DNA from: JBCCDY01 sp039030555
GTDB taxonomy: Bacteria; Bacteroidota; Bacteroidia; Cytophagales; Cyclobacteriaceae
Assembly (NCBI GenBank): GCA_039030555.1
Contig: JBCCDY010000014.1
Span: 61,322-125,321, forward strand
Direction of reading: 5' to 3'
DNA: 64,000 bases
Shown here: positions 1 through 9,822 of the stretch, piece after piece
Layout: the number at the start of each line of letters is the position of its first letter
Position numbering within the stretch: the stretch's first letter is position 1
Notes under the pieces: generated by a model
Databases searched by the model: none
Told to the model about the DNA's origin: nothing
The model's input: the letters and a program-made list of their open reading frames with translations, nothing else
Translations under genes and position numbers: made by a program

Positions 1-386
1 GTAGCCCCCATGTAGAATCCATTATTCCCATCTACCTTAGCGGTTTTAGTGATATCCTTAAACTTTAAATTCCCCTCATTAAGATAAAGTCTGTTTTTTG
101 AAAAATTCCCTGTAAAATAGACGTCTGATAATCCATCATTGTTGAAGTCAGCTGTAACCACGCCACCTCCAATGTACATATGACGGAAAGTAAAGTAATT
201 GAGGTTAGGAGACTCATTAATCACGTTGATGAAATTAATTCCGGTCTCATTAGACCGATGTTCTTTAAATACCTGGAAGACGGATTCTTTATTTTCAATA
301 GCTCCTCGCTTTATACTATCAGATTTATTACAAGATGCGATAATTATTAAAAGTATAATTGGTAACGACCTTCCTAACATATCCAT
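1..386 (-). CDS. VCBS/FG-GAP repeat lipoprotein, N-terminal part (runs off window)
   Basis: Reading the minus strand from an ATG at 386 gives an open frame of about 128 codons that leaves the window at its left edge. The first 19 residues are a lipoprotein signal ending in I-A-S-C, so the protein is probably membrane anchored. Further in are a GGGVVTADFNNDGLSDVYF segment and an NRLYLNEG segment, the calcium-binding FG-GAP/VCBS β-propeller signature found in CRTAC1-type proteins of Bacteroidota. An in-frame ATG two codons later, at 380, is an alternative start. The function of such large propeller lipoproteins is generally unknown; binding of surface polymers or calcium is inference. Only the N terminus is visible, so length and C-terminal domains cannot be judged. 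Confidence 0.8.
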   Translation of the reverse strand, partial: MDMLGRSLPIILLIIIASCNKSDSIKRGAIENKESVFQVFKEHRSNETGINFINVINESPNLNYFTFRHMYIGGGVVTADFNNDGLSDVYFTGNFSKNRLYLNEGNLKFKDITKTAKVDGNNGFYMGA

Positions 387-414
387 AAATTATAAGCAAA
401 ATAAAATCTTATAA

Positions 415-459
415 ATAAAAAAGCCTGATCCAAAAATGAATCAGGCTTTTTTATTTTTT
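415..459. terminator. Bidirectional rho-independent terminator
   Basis: The stem AAGCCTGAT (421-429) pairs with ATCAGGCTT (440-448), flanked by A-rich sequence on the left and a T run on the right. It lies just downstream of the minus-strand SusE/F-like gene. Confidence 0.85.
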
Positions 460-467
460 GATAATTA

Positions 468-2348
468 TTATTGAGCAGTAATAGAATATTCCAATGTTTC
501 ATCATTAAAAGTGACATCTACTAGCCCCATAGAAATACCAGGCTCAAAATTGACCTCATCATCAACAACACCCGTACCCGTTAAAAGAGACGCATTTCCA
601 TCCATAGCACCCCAATCTAAAATAGTAGTATTCTCATCCCCGAATACAGGTTCCTCAACAAATTTAAATATGTAAGCGGGGTCAGTAAATGGATCAACAA
701 AATTCGCAGGATCTATGGTCGCAGCCCAAGTATCTTCATCCTCTAATCTCATTTCAACAGATAAATCGGCATTATCGCCTCCCCATCCAGTAAAGTTTCC
801 AATTATAAACATATCTGGGTTTCTTTCAGTACCGATACTATATTCCAAAGTTTCATCATTAAATCGTAGGAAATATGTTCCTGCAGGAAGACCTGGCTCT
901 ATATTAGCTTCTGATCCTGTATCGTCCGCAATAAAATCTTGACCGTCATCGCCAAAATCAGTTCCTCCAAAGTCCGGACCATCAACTATTTTAAATACTA
1001 TATTGTCAGTGGCTGCATTAAAGGAAATATTACCCATATCATCGGTATTAGTTGCATCCATAGTTGCATTAATAGTTCCTTCCCAAGTGTTATCCGCAAC
1101 CAGTTGTAATTCAACAGATTGGTCAGAATCCGAACCTCCCCATCCTGTAAAGTTTCCAATAATAAAAAGTTGATCAAAATTCGAATCCGGGCCGGTTGGA
1201 GGACCTGGCTCCTCTAACAACAATGTATCAGTAATAACAACTGAATACTGAAGTGTTGTATCGTTAAATGTTAAATCGTATTCTGCCAAGAACGGGAAAT
1301 TTTCAGGTATTGCGATATTAGAACCAAACTCTTCCGCTGTCCCAACGAGACTATCCATTTCAAACATTCCAGCATCATTATCTCCAAAGTGCATATTAGC
1401 AAGAGTCGATGTTGAGCTAAAACGAATTTCATCTCCCGCGTTTAATTCTAAGCCCCTAATTTCGTACTCATTGTTCGCTACAAGAGCCATTGGTGCATCT
1501 GTCCCTTGGAAATTATTAAACGTTCCTAAAACAAAAAGCTGTTCTAAATTTCTATCGAAACCGGGGATAAGTTCATATTCTAAAGTCAAATCATTAAATA
1601 GGACCGTAAACTCTCCTATGAAACCGCATGATCCTTCCCTGTTAATATCAAAGGTTGTTTGAACACCAGTAGATACTTCAGCTTGATTATCACATGCATC
1701 ATCTCCCCAATCAACCTGTCCAGCCACATCGAACTCAGACATGTTAGAAAATTTAAATGATGTACCAACTTCATTATTCATAACAACAGCACTGTCAACC
1801 CATAAATTATCAGCTACTAGTGTCATTTGATTATCTGTTCCACCCCATCCATTAAACTGTCCTAAAATAAACATCTCACACTGTTCAGAGGCAAACTCAG
1901 AATCTGATTCCGGACAAGGATCAGCAGTAAGCATAAATGTAACCGTATCAACGACTGTATTATTTTGTGTGTCCGTTGCCGAAGCAGCAACCCTATACTC
2001 TCCTTCCGGTAAAGAGATATCTGTTATTAAAACATTAATCGATGCTGAAGTACTGTTTATCGTATTCAAAGCATTCGAAAATATTTCGTCGTCAAGCTGA
2101 TTCAAAACACTTACAGATGCTGTAGCAAGTGGGCTCAAAGAAGTCTCTTGAGATAAACCATCACTAAATGCAACAGTAAATTCAATAGTATCACCCAAAA
2201 CGAAAGATGAACTCACACCATCCAGATCGATTTCAGGAGGAAGACCTCCACCATCTTGAACGAGGTTAAAAACTCTCTCATCATCGCACGACCATATTAA
2301 AAAACCGATAAGCGATAAGCTTAATAACTGACGTAAAAATCTATTCAT
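468..2348 (-). CDS. SusE/SusF-like outer-membrane lipoprotein with four carbohydrate-binding-type repeats
   Basis: This 626-residue protein starts with a lipoprotein signal whose modified cysteine is Cys21 (I-W-S-C), followed directly by acidic residues DDE. Such acidic residues often mark surface-exported lipoproteins in Bacteroidota. Residues 45-140 resemble an Ig-like domain. Four repeats follow, at about 158-262, 270-373, 393-505 and 511-626. Each opens with a pattern like FIIGNFTGWGG and closes with FNDxTLEYS. This tandem layout matches SusE/SusF starch-binding lipoproteins, but I see no SusC or SusD partner in the window. It is divergent from a secreted α-amylase, with a LacI-type operator between them, so a role in holding α-glucan at the cell surface is the best inference. 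Confidence 0.75.
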   Translation of the reverse strand: MNRFLRQLLSLSLIGFLIWSCDDERVFNLVQDGGGLPPEIDLDGVSSSFVLGDTIEFTVAFSDGLSQETSLSPLATASVSVLNQLDDEIFSNALNTINSTSASINVLITDISLPEGEYRVAASATDTQNNTVVDTVTFMLTADPCPESDSEFASEQCEMFILGQFNGWGGTDNQMTLVADNLWVDSAVVMNNEVGTSFKFSNMSEFDVAGQVDWGDDACDNQAEVSTGVQTTFDINREGSCGFIGEFTVLFNDLTLEYELIPGFDRNLEQLFVLGTFNNFQGTDAPMALVANNEYEIRGLELNAGDEIRFSSTSTLANMHFGDNDAGMFEMDSLVGTAEEFGSNIAIPENFPFLAEYDLTFNDTTLQYSVVITDTLLLEEPGPPTGPDSNFDQLFIIGNFTGWGGSDSDQSVELQLVADNTWEGTINATMDATNTDDMGNISFNAATDNIVFKIVDGPDFGGTDFGDDGQDFIADDTGSEANIEPGLPAGTYFLRFNDETLEYSIGTERNPDMFIIGNFTGWGGDNADLSVEMRLEDEDTWAATIDPANFVDPFTDPAYIFKFVEEPVFGDENTTILDWGAMDGNASLLTGTGVVDDEVNFEPGISMGLVDVTFNDETLEYSITAQ

Positions 2349-2462
2349 AATAAACTATCTTTCTTTTATCAATAACAAGTCTAACAAACAAAACTTACTA
2401 AAACAATACTCTACACATGAAAATCATCATTAAAATCCGTTCTTTTTTGTAAAAAATTCATC

Positions 2463-2474
2463 GAAAACGTTTGC
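2463..2474. promoter_or_regulatory. Candidate LacI-family operator in the amylase/SusE-like divergon
   Basis: The sequence GAAAACGTTTGC has the AAACGTTT core typical of LacI/MalR operators. It sits between the divergent lipoprotein gene (start 2348) and amylase gene (start 2564). The same core occurs at 8509-8520, next to the only lacI-type gene in the window. Confidence 0.55.
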
Positions 2475-2563
2475 AGTACTATTGCTTTTATGAATATGTC
2501 AATTCTTTCTTCTGCAAATGAGATAAAGCTATTACATTGTACATAAGAATTTATTTTTTAGAT

Positions 2564-5443
2564 ATGAATAAAAAGATATACAGCTATTACAGTTTAATAT
2601 TCGTTTCTCTGTTTACGTTTTCACTCAGAGCGCAAGTTGTGTCAGTAACTCCAAGGTTTCCAATAGTTACTGATGAAATCACACTAACTTTCGATGTATC
2701 TCAATCCAATGACGGTCGAGCTCAGGGTTTACTAGGACTTGAAGAAGGTGTTTTCTTATGGTCTGGCGCAGGTGAAAATGCCGGAAGTGGCCCAACAGGT
2801 GCCTTTGAGTTTGCACCTGAAGGTCAAACGGACTTCAATTCGCCTTTTACACCTGGAACAATGACTTCAGTTGGTGAAGATCTATGGGAAATAACCCTTA
2901 CTATCAATGAGTATTACAACATACCAGAAGAAGATCAAAGTAGAATAGGTTTTCTAGGAGTTCTTTTGAAAAATGGTGATGGAAGCGCTCAAACTGAAGA
3001 TCTTTTTCTTCCTGTATTTCAGGCAGATGAATATGGGGTTATCTTAACTTCTCCAGTGCCAGGAGCGAGTTTAACGGTAGACGAAGGAGAACAAATAAAC
3101 ATAGCGGTATTAACTTCTGAATCCTCAGATGTGGAAATATTCGTTGATGATGTTTTAGAAGAAACTTTCGAGGGTGTTACAGAAGTAGATTTTAACTTAA
3201 TGGCTGCTTTAGGTGATGAACTTATAAGAAGGGTGAGAGTAGTAGCTACTAACGGTGAAGATGAGGTAATTGAAACTTTTACCTACGCTATTATACCTGA
3301 ATCGCCTATTGCAGAATTGCCTAGTGGTCTCCAGAATGGACAGAATTTTGACCCAGAAGACGATACACGAGTTACGCTTGTTTTGACAGCCCCTGAAAAT
3401 GAAGCCGTATTTGTTGTAGGAAGCTTCACCGAATGGGAATTAAGTGAGGAGTTTATCATGAATCGAACGTCTGATGGCAACCAATATTGGTTAGAAGTAA
3501 CAGGGTTGGAGCCTGGGGTAGAATATCTATACCAGTATTGGGTGAATGGAGCTGTACAAATTAGTGATCCTTATGCAGATAAAGTGTTAAACTCTACCAG
3601 AGATGGAGAAATTCCTGAATTGAACTACCCAAACCTTATCGAACATCCATTTCCTAATGACGATGGTTTCCGTGTGCTTACTGTACTAGAGACAGGAAGA
3701 GAGCCCTTTCAATGGGCGGAAACTGAAGATACATATGTAAGACCTGACAAAGAAGACCTTATTATTTATGAGCTATATATGGGTGATTTCTTAGGGAATC
3801 ATTATTTCGGCCAGGAGGGTATGATCGACACCTTAAGTTATTTTAAAAGACTTGGCATTAATGCAATCGAACTGATGCCTATAACGGACCATGAATTTGA
3901 CCCGGGATGGGGGTATGACCCATTTGCCATGTTTGCACCTGAGAAATATTACGGTACACGTGAGAATCTCAAAGAATTTATCCAGGCAGCTCATGCTATG
4001 GGAATAGCTGTTGTTCAAGATATTGTTTTCAATCATCAAACTGGTCTTAACCCTTATAACATCCTATCTAGAGATCCATTAACTGGTCAAATAGAGGAAG
4101 GAAACCCATATTTTAATCCAGTTGCAAGACATCCATTTAACGTATTCGAAGACATGAACCACGATAGTCCTTTTGTAAGAGAATATCTTGATTCAATTGC
4201 TCAATACTGGATCGCAGAATATCATTTTGATGGTTATCGTTTTGATCTATCGAAAGGTTTTACTCAAAATAACGATGCTACTGATTTCGGGGACCAAGGT
4301 CAATGGGACGATTTCGATCAATCTAGAATTGATAATATTACAAGAATTGCCAATAAAATATGGGACGTAGATCCTACTGCGTATGTAATACTTGAACATT
4401 TCGCAGCAGGTGATGAAGAGCGAGTGCTTGGTGAATTAGGAATGCTTCTATGGGGAGGATTACACTCTCCTTTCGTTAATAACCTCAACGGTACTAATTT
4501 CAATGTGTCATTAGATAGGTTGACTGATAGCATTTATGTAGGGTATATGGAAACTCACGATGAGCAACGAATCATATATGAAATGCTTCAAGAAGGTGAG
4601 TCTTCTGCTGTTTATAATATTAGAGATTTAAATACAGCTCTTGACAGATCGAAAATGGCAGCTGCATTTTTCTTTCCTATTTCAGGTCCGAAAATGTTAT
4701 GGCAATGGCAGGAATATGGTTATGATTTGTTTTTGCCGTTCGATAACCCTGGTCGAACAGATCCAAAACCAAGAATATGGGGTCAAGACGGTTTAGGCTA
4801 TTTTGGAGATCCAGATCGAGCTAAACTGTTCGATACCTACGCTGCTATTATAAAGCTTACCCAGGAATTTGATGAAGTATTTGACGATGGTAATGTAACC
4901 CTTGATTTAGCAGGCAATCTAAAATCAATTAGAATTGATCATGAGACTATGAATGTTAACATTATGGGTAACTTTGATGTTACCGGACAGTTTTTTGAAT
5001 CAAATTTTGTCAGCACTGGTACTTGGTATGATTTTCTCACTGGAGATTCAATTAATGTGACTAGCGTTAGCGAAACTATGATTCTCGCACCTGGAGAATT
5101 TCATATTTTTACTAACCAGCGTTTAGAAGCACCAGGTGTAGATTTAGTTCCTTTTGAAGTAGAGTTTGATGATAATACAGTAACAAGCAATGAGGATTTA
5201 ATAGAGGCAGGTATTTCAGTGTATCCAAATCCTGTTATCGATTTCCTAACCATTAGATCTGAAGCTATTAATTACAATAATGCGAAGATCATATCATTGA
5301 CCGGTGCAGAATTATTAAATATTGAAATACCCTCAGGTCAATCAGAATTTAACATACCCACATCATCCTTAAATACTGGGATCTATATAGTAGAATTATA
5401 TGGTGTAGAACAACCACCTGTAAGATTTAGGGTAGTAAAGTAG
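2564..5443 (+). CDS. Secreted GH13 α-amylase family protein with type IX sorting domain
   Basis: The ATG at 2564 gives 959 residues beginning with a signal peptide that ends near SLRAQ. An in-frame TTG at 2537 would add nine residues ahead of it and is unlikely. The N-terminal 350 residues hold β-sandwich domains, including a CBM48-like stretch (VFVVGSFTEWEL). The GH13 barrel shows all four conserved regions: DIVFNH (Asp486), GYRFDLSKG (nucleophile Asp561), ILEHF (acid/base Glu611) and ETHDE (Asp666). The last 75 residues (YPNP near the start, GIYIVELY near the end) are a type IX secretion type A sorting domain, so the enzyme is exported or surface anchored. It probably hydrolyses starch or glycogen; exact specificity is not readable. 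An operator-like palindrome lies about 90 bp upstream. Confidence 0.9.
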   Translation: MNKKIYSYYSLIFVSLFTFSLRAQVVSVTPRFPIVTDEITLTFDVSQSNDGRAQGLLGLEEGVFLWSGAGENAGSGPTGAFEFAPEGQTDFNSPFTPGTMTSVGEDLWEITLTINEYYNIPEEDQSRIGFLGVLLKNGDGSAQTEDLFLPVFQADEYGVILTSPVPGASLTVDEGEQINIAVLTSESSDVEIFVDDVLEETFEGVTEVDFNLMAALGDELIRRVRVVATNGEDEVIETFTYAIIPESPIAELPSGLQNGQNFDPEDDTRVTLVLTAPENEAVFVVGSFTEWELSEEFIMNRTSDGNQYWLEVTGLEPGVEYLYQYWVNGAVQISDPYADKVLNSTRDGEIPELNYPNLIEHPFPNDDGFRVLTVLETGREPFQWAETEDTYVRPDKEDLIIYELYMGDFLGNHYFGQEGMIDTLSYFKRLGINAIELMPITDHEFDPGWGYDPFAMFAPEKYYGTRENLKEFIQAAHAMGIAVVQDIVFNHQTGLNPYNILSRDPLTGQIEEGNPYFNPVARHPFNVFEDMNHDSPFVREYLDSIAQYWIAEYHFDGYRFDLSKGFTQNNDATDFGDQGQWDDFDQSRIDNITRIANKIWDVDPTAYVILEHFAAGDEERVLGELGMLLWGGLHSPFVNNLNGTNFNVSLDRLTDSIYVGYMETHDEQRIIYEMLQEGESSAVYNIRDLNTALDRSKMAAAFFFPISGPKMLWQWQEYGYDLFLPFDNPGRTDPKPRIWGQDGLGYFGDPDRAKLFDTYAAIIKLTQEFDEVFDDGNVTLDLAGNLKSIRIDHETMNVNIMGNFDVTGQFFESNFVSTGTWYDFLTGDSINVTSVSETMILAPGEFHIFTNQRLEAPGVDLVPFEVEFDDNTVTSNEDLIEAGISVYPNPVIDFLTIRSEAINYNNAKIISLTGAELLNIEIPSGQSEFNIPTSSLNTGIYIVELYGVEQPPVRFRVVK

Positions 5444-5467
5444 TCATAGGAATTGATCTACTTAGAT

Positions 5468-5498
5468 AAAGAAGGCCTTCAAATTGAAGGCCTTCTTT
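5468..5498. terminator. Bidirectional terminator between amylase and pfkA
   Basis: GAAGGCCTTC occurs at 5471-5480 and again at 5486-5495, forming a strong hairpin with AAA and TTT flanks. It serves the convergent amylase (ends 5443) and pfkA (ends 5503) genes. Confidence 0.85.
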
Positions 5499-5502
5499 AT
5501 TT

Positions 5503-6477
5503 CTATATACTCAAAATCTCCACCATCCTAATTAGGTCCGGATTAAGAGGTTTTTCTTTGGTAATAGCTTCTTCGAAAGAAGTGTATGTCAGTTTATTAC
5601 TAATGATGCCGGCCATCACATTGGCTTTCCCATTCAAAAGACCTTCAATAGCACCTAATCCTAATCTACTAGCTAGTATTCTATCATAAGCTGTAGGAGC
5701 ACCACCACGTTGGATATGTCCTAATATGGTTACTCTGATATCTTTGATGTTGGATACGGAAGTTTTTACTTTATCAGCAATTTCAAGGGCATTGCCCTCC
5801 TCGTCGCCCTCGGCAACTACCACAATAGAAGAAGTTTTTTGCCTGTTCCAGCCTTTTCTTAAGGTCTCTATGACATCGTCGATAGAAGTTTTGGCCTCAG
5901 GAACCATAACTAATTCAGCTCCACCACCAATCCCGGATTGAATAGCAATGTAACCAGAATCCCTTCCCATCACTTCAATAAAGAATACCCTGTCGTGAGA
6001 ATCTGCTGTATCTCTAATTTTATCCACCGCTTCAAGTGCTGTGTTTACGGCCGTATCGAATCCAATCGTGTTATCAGTGCCATAAATGTCATTATCAATA
6101 GTTCCGGGAGCTCCGACGGTTGGAATACCAAATTCCTCAAAGAATATCTTAGCTCCGGTAAAACTTCCATCACCTCCAATTACGATCAATCCTTCAATTC
6201 CCAAGAGTTTAAGATTGTCGTGAGCTTTCTTTCTACCCTCCTTAGTGAAAAACTCTTTACTTCTTGCCGTTTTAAGTACCGTTCCAGAGCGTTGAACAAT
6301 ATTACTTACGGAATGCGATTTAAGTAATTTAATATCACCATCAACTAGACCTTTATACCCATACCTAACACCATAGATTTCTACGTCATGGTATATAGCT
6401 CCACGTACGACAGCTCTTAAACACGCATTCATTCCTGGAGAATCTCCTCCGGAAGTTAAAACAGCAACTTTTTTCAT
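5503..6477 (-). CDS. pfkA: ATP-dependent 6-phosphofructokinase
   Basis: The 324-residue length is normal for bacterial PfkA. Visible motifs are the N-terminal GGDSPGMNA nucleotide loop, IGGDGSFTGA (GGDGS marks the ATP type rather than the pyrophosphate type), PGTIDNDIYGTDNTIGFDTA with the catalytic TIDND, MGRDSGYIA and GHIQRGGAPTAYDR. It phosphorylates fructose 6-phosphate in cytoplasmic glycolysis. It is convergent with the amylase and transcribed in the same direction as the sugar permease and lacI genes upstream, with an 81-bp gap that could hold its own promoter. Its place in a maltose/starch locus suggests co-regulation with sugar entry, but I see no AACGTTT operator directly upstream. 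Confidence 0.95.
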   Translation of the reverse strand: MKKVAVLTSGGDSPGMNACLRAVVRGAIYHDVEIYGVRYGYKGLVDGDIKLLKSHSVSNIVQRSGTVLKTARSKEFFTKEGRKKAHDNLKLLGIEGLIVIGGDGSFTGAKIFFEEFGIPTVGAPGTIDNDIYGTDNTIGFDTAVNTALEAVDKIRDTADSHDRVFFIEVMGRDSGYIAIQSGIGGGAELVMVPEAKTSIDDVIETLRKGWNRQKTSSIVVVAEGDEEGNALEIADKVKTSVSNIKDIRVTILGHIQRGGAPTAYDRILASRLGLGAIEGLLNGKANVMAGIISNKLTYTSFEEAITKEKPLNPDLIRMVEILSI

Positions 6478-6558
6478 TCTATGTGATTTACTTTAAACGT
6501 ACTTACGAATTTGAGAATTTCGATCCGTACAATGATTAAGTAAGTGTTATAATATTTT

Positions 6559-8313
6559 TTATGTATCCAATTCTTTCTTGACAGCCACTTCGTGAGTATC
6601 GTGAACCATAAGCACTAATAAACCTGCCAAAATCATTGAACACCCTCCTATCACTAAAGCAAATATAAACTCTCCGTTCAGAAATGTGCTAACCAGAAAC
6701 CCAAGTACACTTGCCGCTACAATTTGGGGGATCACAATAAAGAAATTAAATATACCCATATAATAACCCATTTTCTCCTGGGGTATAGAGCCAGAAAGTA
6801 GTGCGTATGGTATAGAGAGTATACTTGCCCATGCAAAGCCAACGCCGATCATCGAAACGATCAGGTAGTTAGGATCTTTGATAAAGTAGAATGAAAGCAA
6901 ACCTATTCCTCCTGAAAAAAGCATAATCAAGTGGGTTACTTTACGACTGGTAATCCTTGCTAAAAAAGGAAGGAAAAGAGCAGCAATAGCCGCAAATCCA
7001 TTATAATTTCCAAATAATGCACCCACCCAGTCTGCTCCATCATTATACTCTTTGGAAATATACTCTAGTTTATCAGATATCGCTGAGTCTTGTTTAATAG
7101 ATTCCTTACTCTGTAAAAACGCATTAACTACTTTAATTGAGGTTACTACCTGCTCTTCTCCATTTTGAAATTTGATTTGGTAAGACTCAAACTCCTTTTT
7201 AACATCCTCTAATAAAGTTGCCTCTAACATCCCAGCGTTTCTGTCCATTATAGCAGTAAGCTCATTCACCTCTGCTTTAGTCAACTTCATATCGTAAATA
7301 TGACTGGTAACACCTGTTGTAGAATAGATCCACATAGAGAATAGGGCAAACCAGGAGAAGAACTGCACGAAAGCTAACTGCACCATCGTTTTGGGCATGT
7401 TCTGGAAGTCCCTGACGATTTGAACAAATCCGATCCTGTATCTATTCTTCTTCATTAAAGAAGCCGCTCCAACGTATGATAAGCCAAATAAGGAAAACAT
7501 TCCACTCAGAACATACAACTGCGCACTTAGCTTGTAAGCGTAAAACCAATAAGCTAGTAAAACTCCAACAGCCAATAAAGCTAGGCCAATCTGCATATAA
7601 GTATTAGGAGAGTATCTAATCACCAAAGGTTCCTTGGATTCTTCACCTCCGTCTATCTCTTCTTCTGCGGGTGGGTATTCTTTTGTAGTAAAAACAGTCC
7701 ACATTACAGCGCCGAAAAAAGCAATGGCTCCCAAATAAAATGACCATTTTACAGAAGGGGCTATTCCACCATCAGGACTAGTATTCGGTACCCCAAGCCA
7801 GTTAGATAATACATAAGGCAAATAAGAAGCTACTATGGCTCCAATACCAATGAAAAAGCTTTGCATGGCGAAGCCTTTTGTTCGCTGTTCTTCAGGAAGC
7901 ATATCACCAACAAAAGCCCTGAAAGGCTCCATACTTATATTAATAGAGCCATCCATAATCCAAAGCATTCCAATAGCAATCCATAATGCCGGGGAGTTAG
8001 GCATGATGCATAATGCAATGGTTGCTAAAATTGCACCAATAGCGAAATAAGGCCTTCTTCTTCCCCATTTAGGATGCCAGGTTTTATCACTATAGTAACC
8101 AATAATAGGCTGAACGATCAGTCCGGTTACCGGAGCAGCAAGCCAGTAAAAAGCCAGATTCTTGGTGTCGGCCCCTAAAGTTTCAAAAATTCTACTGGTG
8201 TTTGCATTTTGAAGTGCAAAACCAAATTGTATTCCTAAGAAACCGAAACTCATATTCCAAACCTGCCAAAAGGATAATCTGGGCTTTTCCGATTTGATCG
8301 ATACTGAACTCAT
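6559..8313 (-). CDS. MFS sugar transporter of the SLC45/GPH-like type, probable maltose permease
   Basis: The 584-residue membrane protein has about 12 hydrophobic segments. The N terminus (FWQVWNMSFGFLGIQFGFAL), the loop GYYSDKTWHPKWGRRRPY between TM2 and TM3, and the later PYALLSGSIPQEKMGYYMG are signatures of the SLC45/GPH-like sugar:cation symporters common in Bacteroidota. A hydrophilic insertion of about 80 residues, at roughly 340-425, separates the two halves and is larger than usual for the fold. The gene lies between pfkA and a lacI-type regulator, with a candidate operator about 190 bp upstream of its start. Maltose or maltooligosaccharide uptake is inferred from this context and from the downstream maltokinase pathway; other disaccharides are possible. 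Confidence 0.8.
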   Translation of the reverse strand: MSSVSIKSEKPRLSFWQVWNMSFGFLGIQFGFALQNANTSRIFETLGADTKNLAFYWLAAPVTGLIVQPIIGYYSDKTWHPKWGRRRPYFAIGAILATIALCIMPNSPALWIAIGMLWIMDGSINISMEPFRAFVGDMLPEEQRTKGFAMQSFFIGIGAIVASYLPYVLSNWLGVPNTSPDGGIAPSVKWSFYLGAIAFFGAVMWTVFTTKEYPPAEEEIDGGEESKEPLVIRYSPNTYMQIGLALLAVGVLLAYWFYAYKLSAQLYVLSGMFSLFGLSYVGAASLMKKNRYRIGFVQIVRDFQNMPKTMVQLAFVQFFSWFALFSMWIYSTTGVTSHIYDMKLTKAEVNELTAIMDRNAGMLEATLLEDVKKEFESYQIKFQNGEEQVVTSIKVVNAFLQSKESIKQDSAISDKLEYISKEYNDGADWVGALFGNYNGFAAIAALFLPFLARITSRKVTHLIMLFSGGIGLLSFYFIKDPNYLIVSMIGVGFAWASILSIPYALLSGSIPQEKMGYYMGIFNFFIVIPQIVAASVLGFLVSTFLNGEFIFALVIGGCSMILAGLLVLMVHDTHEVAVKKELDT

Positions 8314-8508
8314 ATTATATTATTATCACATTACACTCCTGCATTTTCAAAAAAGCAATTTAAAGCTCTTTTAAGGAGTACTTTTTAGATTTTTTTTAAT
8401 AAAACGACCCCTAAAATAGAGAGATTTGATTAATTGTAAAGCTTTAAAGACAAGTCTGAACAACACCTAATAGCGTTCAAAAAGGTATTTGCAATTATTG
8501 GAGTCTAT

Positions 8509-8520
8509 TCAAACGTTTGA
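8509..8520. promoter_or_regulatory. Candidate LacI-family operator upstream of the sugar permease
   Basis: TCAAACGTTTGA is a perfect 12-bp palindrome with the central CG pair typical of LacI operators. It lies 15 bp past the lacI-type stop codon and upstream of the permease gene, on the same strand. Confidence 0.65.
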
Positions 8521-8534
8521 AAGCAACTTAAACA

Positions 8535-9557
8535 CTATTTCCGTTTAGAAGAATCTCTAATAATAAGTTCCGTGCTAAGCACAATTTTTTCAGGAGAAAC
8601 GTCTTCTTCAGTTTTGCTTTCTTTAATAAAAAGTTCTGCCGCAGCTCGCCCCATTTCATAGCCGGGTTGCATTACAGTCGTTAATGAAGGGTTTAAAAAT
8701 GCTGAAAACTGCCAATCGGAAAACCCAACTATGCCACAGTCTTCAGGTACTTTCATTCCGCTTTCCTGCACAGCAAGTAGGGCTCCATAAGCGCACATAT
8801 CGCTATGAGCAAAAACGGCATCCAGTTTCAATCCATTAACTAGTTTAGATTTGATTTTTTCATAAGCTTCCTCTTTTGATCCCATAGAAGCTTCAAAGAT
8901 CAAATCCTCACGAACATCAATGTTATGTTCTTGAAGTGCTTTCTTATATCCATTCATTCTCATTTTACTAATGAGTAGTCCTGGGGGTCCGCTTACATGA
9001 GCAATATCTTGATACCCCATTTCAATTAAATGGCATGTAGCATCGTATGCCCCTTTTTCATCATCGACCACCACCTGACTGGCATCTATTCCTTCAAATA
9101 CCCGATCGAAAAAAACCAATGGAACCCCTCTATCCTGTATTTCTTTTAGGTGCTCCATGTTAGTTGTTTCTCTGGAAATAGAAACCAGCATACCATCAAC
9201 TCTACTTGCAAGAAGCGCATAAGTATCTGTTACCTCACGATCGTAGATCTCATTTGACTGGCAAACCATCACATTATATCCCGAAGCATAAGCCACTTCT
9301 TCTATGCCACTGATTACTGTTGAAAAGAAAAAATGGACAATCTCAGGTATTATAACCCCTATAGTATTGGTTTTACTTTTCCTCAAGCTTAAAGCAACTG
9401 CATTAGGATGGTAGTTTAGCTTTTTGGCTAATTCATTTACCGCCTTTTTGGTATCGGGGCTTATATCAGGATGATCTTTAAGGGCACGAGATACCGTTGA
9501 AGGAGAAATATTCAATTCTCTTGCGAGATCTTTTATGGTAACCTGTGTAGACTTCAT
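8535..9557 (-). CDS. LacI-family transcriptional regulator, probable maltose/starch regulator
   Basis: The 340-residue protein opens with the classic LacI helix-turn-helix (TIKDLARELNISPSTVSRAL) and hinge helix (YHPNAVALSLRKSKT), followed by a periplasmic-binding-protein-like sensor domain (IGVIIPEI, ISGIEEVAYASGYNV, FFDRVFEG, GFSDWQFSAFLNPSLTTV). It would bind AACGTTT palindromes and respond to a sugar. It lies between the sugar permease and the glgE operon, and candidate operators occur at 8509 and 2463. The order lacI-permease on one strand and glgE-mak-glgB on the other suggests it controls the whole locus. The inducer, likely maltose or a maltodextrin, is inference. Confidence 0.88.
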   Translation of the reverse strand: MKSTQVTIKDLARELNISPSTVSRALKDHPDISPDTKKAVNELAKKLNYHPNAVALSLRKSKTNTIGVIIPEIVHFFFSTVISGIEEVAYASGYNVMVCQSNEIYDREVTDTYALLASRVDGMLVSISRETTNMEHLKEIQDRGVPLVFFDRVFEGIDASQVVVDDEKGAYDATCHLIEMGYQDIAHVSGPPGLLISKMRMNGYKKALQEHNIDVREDLIFEASMGSKEEAYEKIKSKLVNGLKLDAVFAHSDMCAYGALLAVQESGMKVPEDCGIVGFSDWQFSAFLNPSLTTVMQPGYEMGRAAAELFIKESKTEEDVSPEKIVLSTELIIRDSSKRK

Positions 9558-9822
9558 ATAGCTTTCGTTGAGTCTATTTATGCCGTTTTAAGACTGCAAT
9601 TGATCATTTTCCAGCTTCTAAGGTGCATACGCATATCCTTTCGAAGCTGTAATCGACTTCAATTGCTCGAATCTGTACGAAACTTACGAAAGGAAGATGA
9701 ATTTTGATCGCTTTATTAGATTTAATAAGCTTTCGTATGAAGTTTTCAATTTTACCTTCACTAAAGTATTGGGTATTATTGATTTCTTAATAACTTAAAA
9801 AAGACCTAAAAAGAACCATACA

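Noticed and set aside
2537..2563. TTG start adding nine residues to the amylase.
   Set aside because: The ATG at 2564 gives a clean signal peptide; the extension would put charged and polar residues before it.
5938..6327. A 129-codon plus-strand frame opposite pfkA.
   Set aside because: It lies wholly within pfkA on the other strand and lacks protein-like features.
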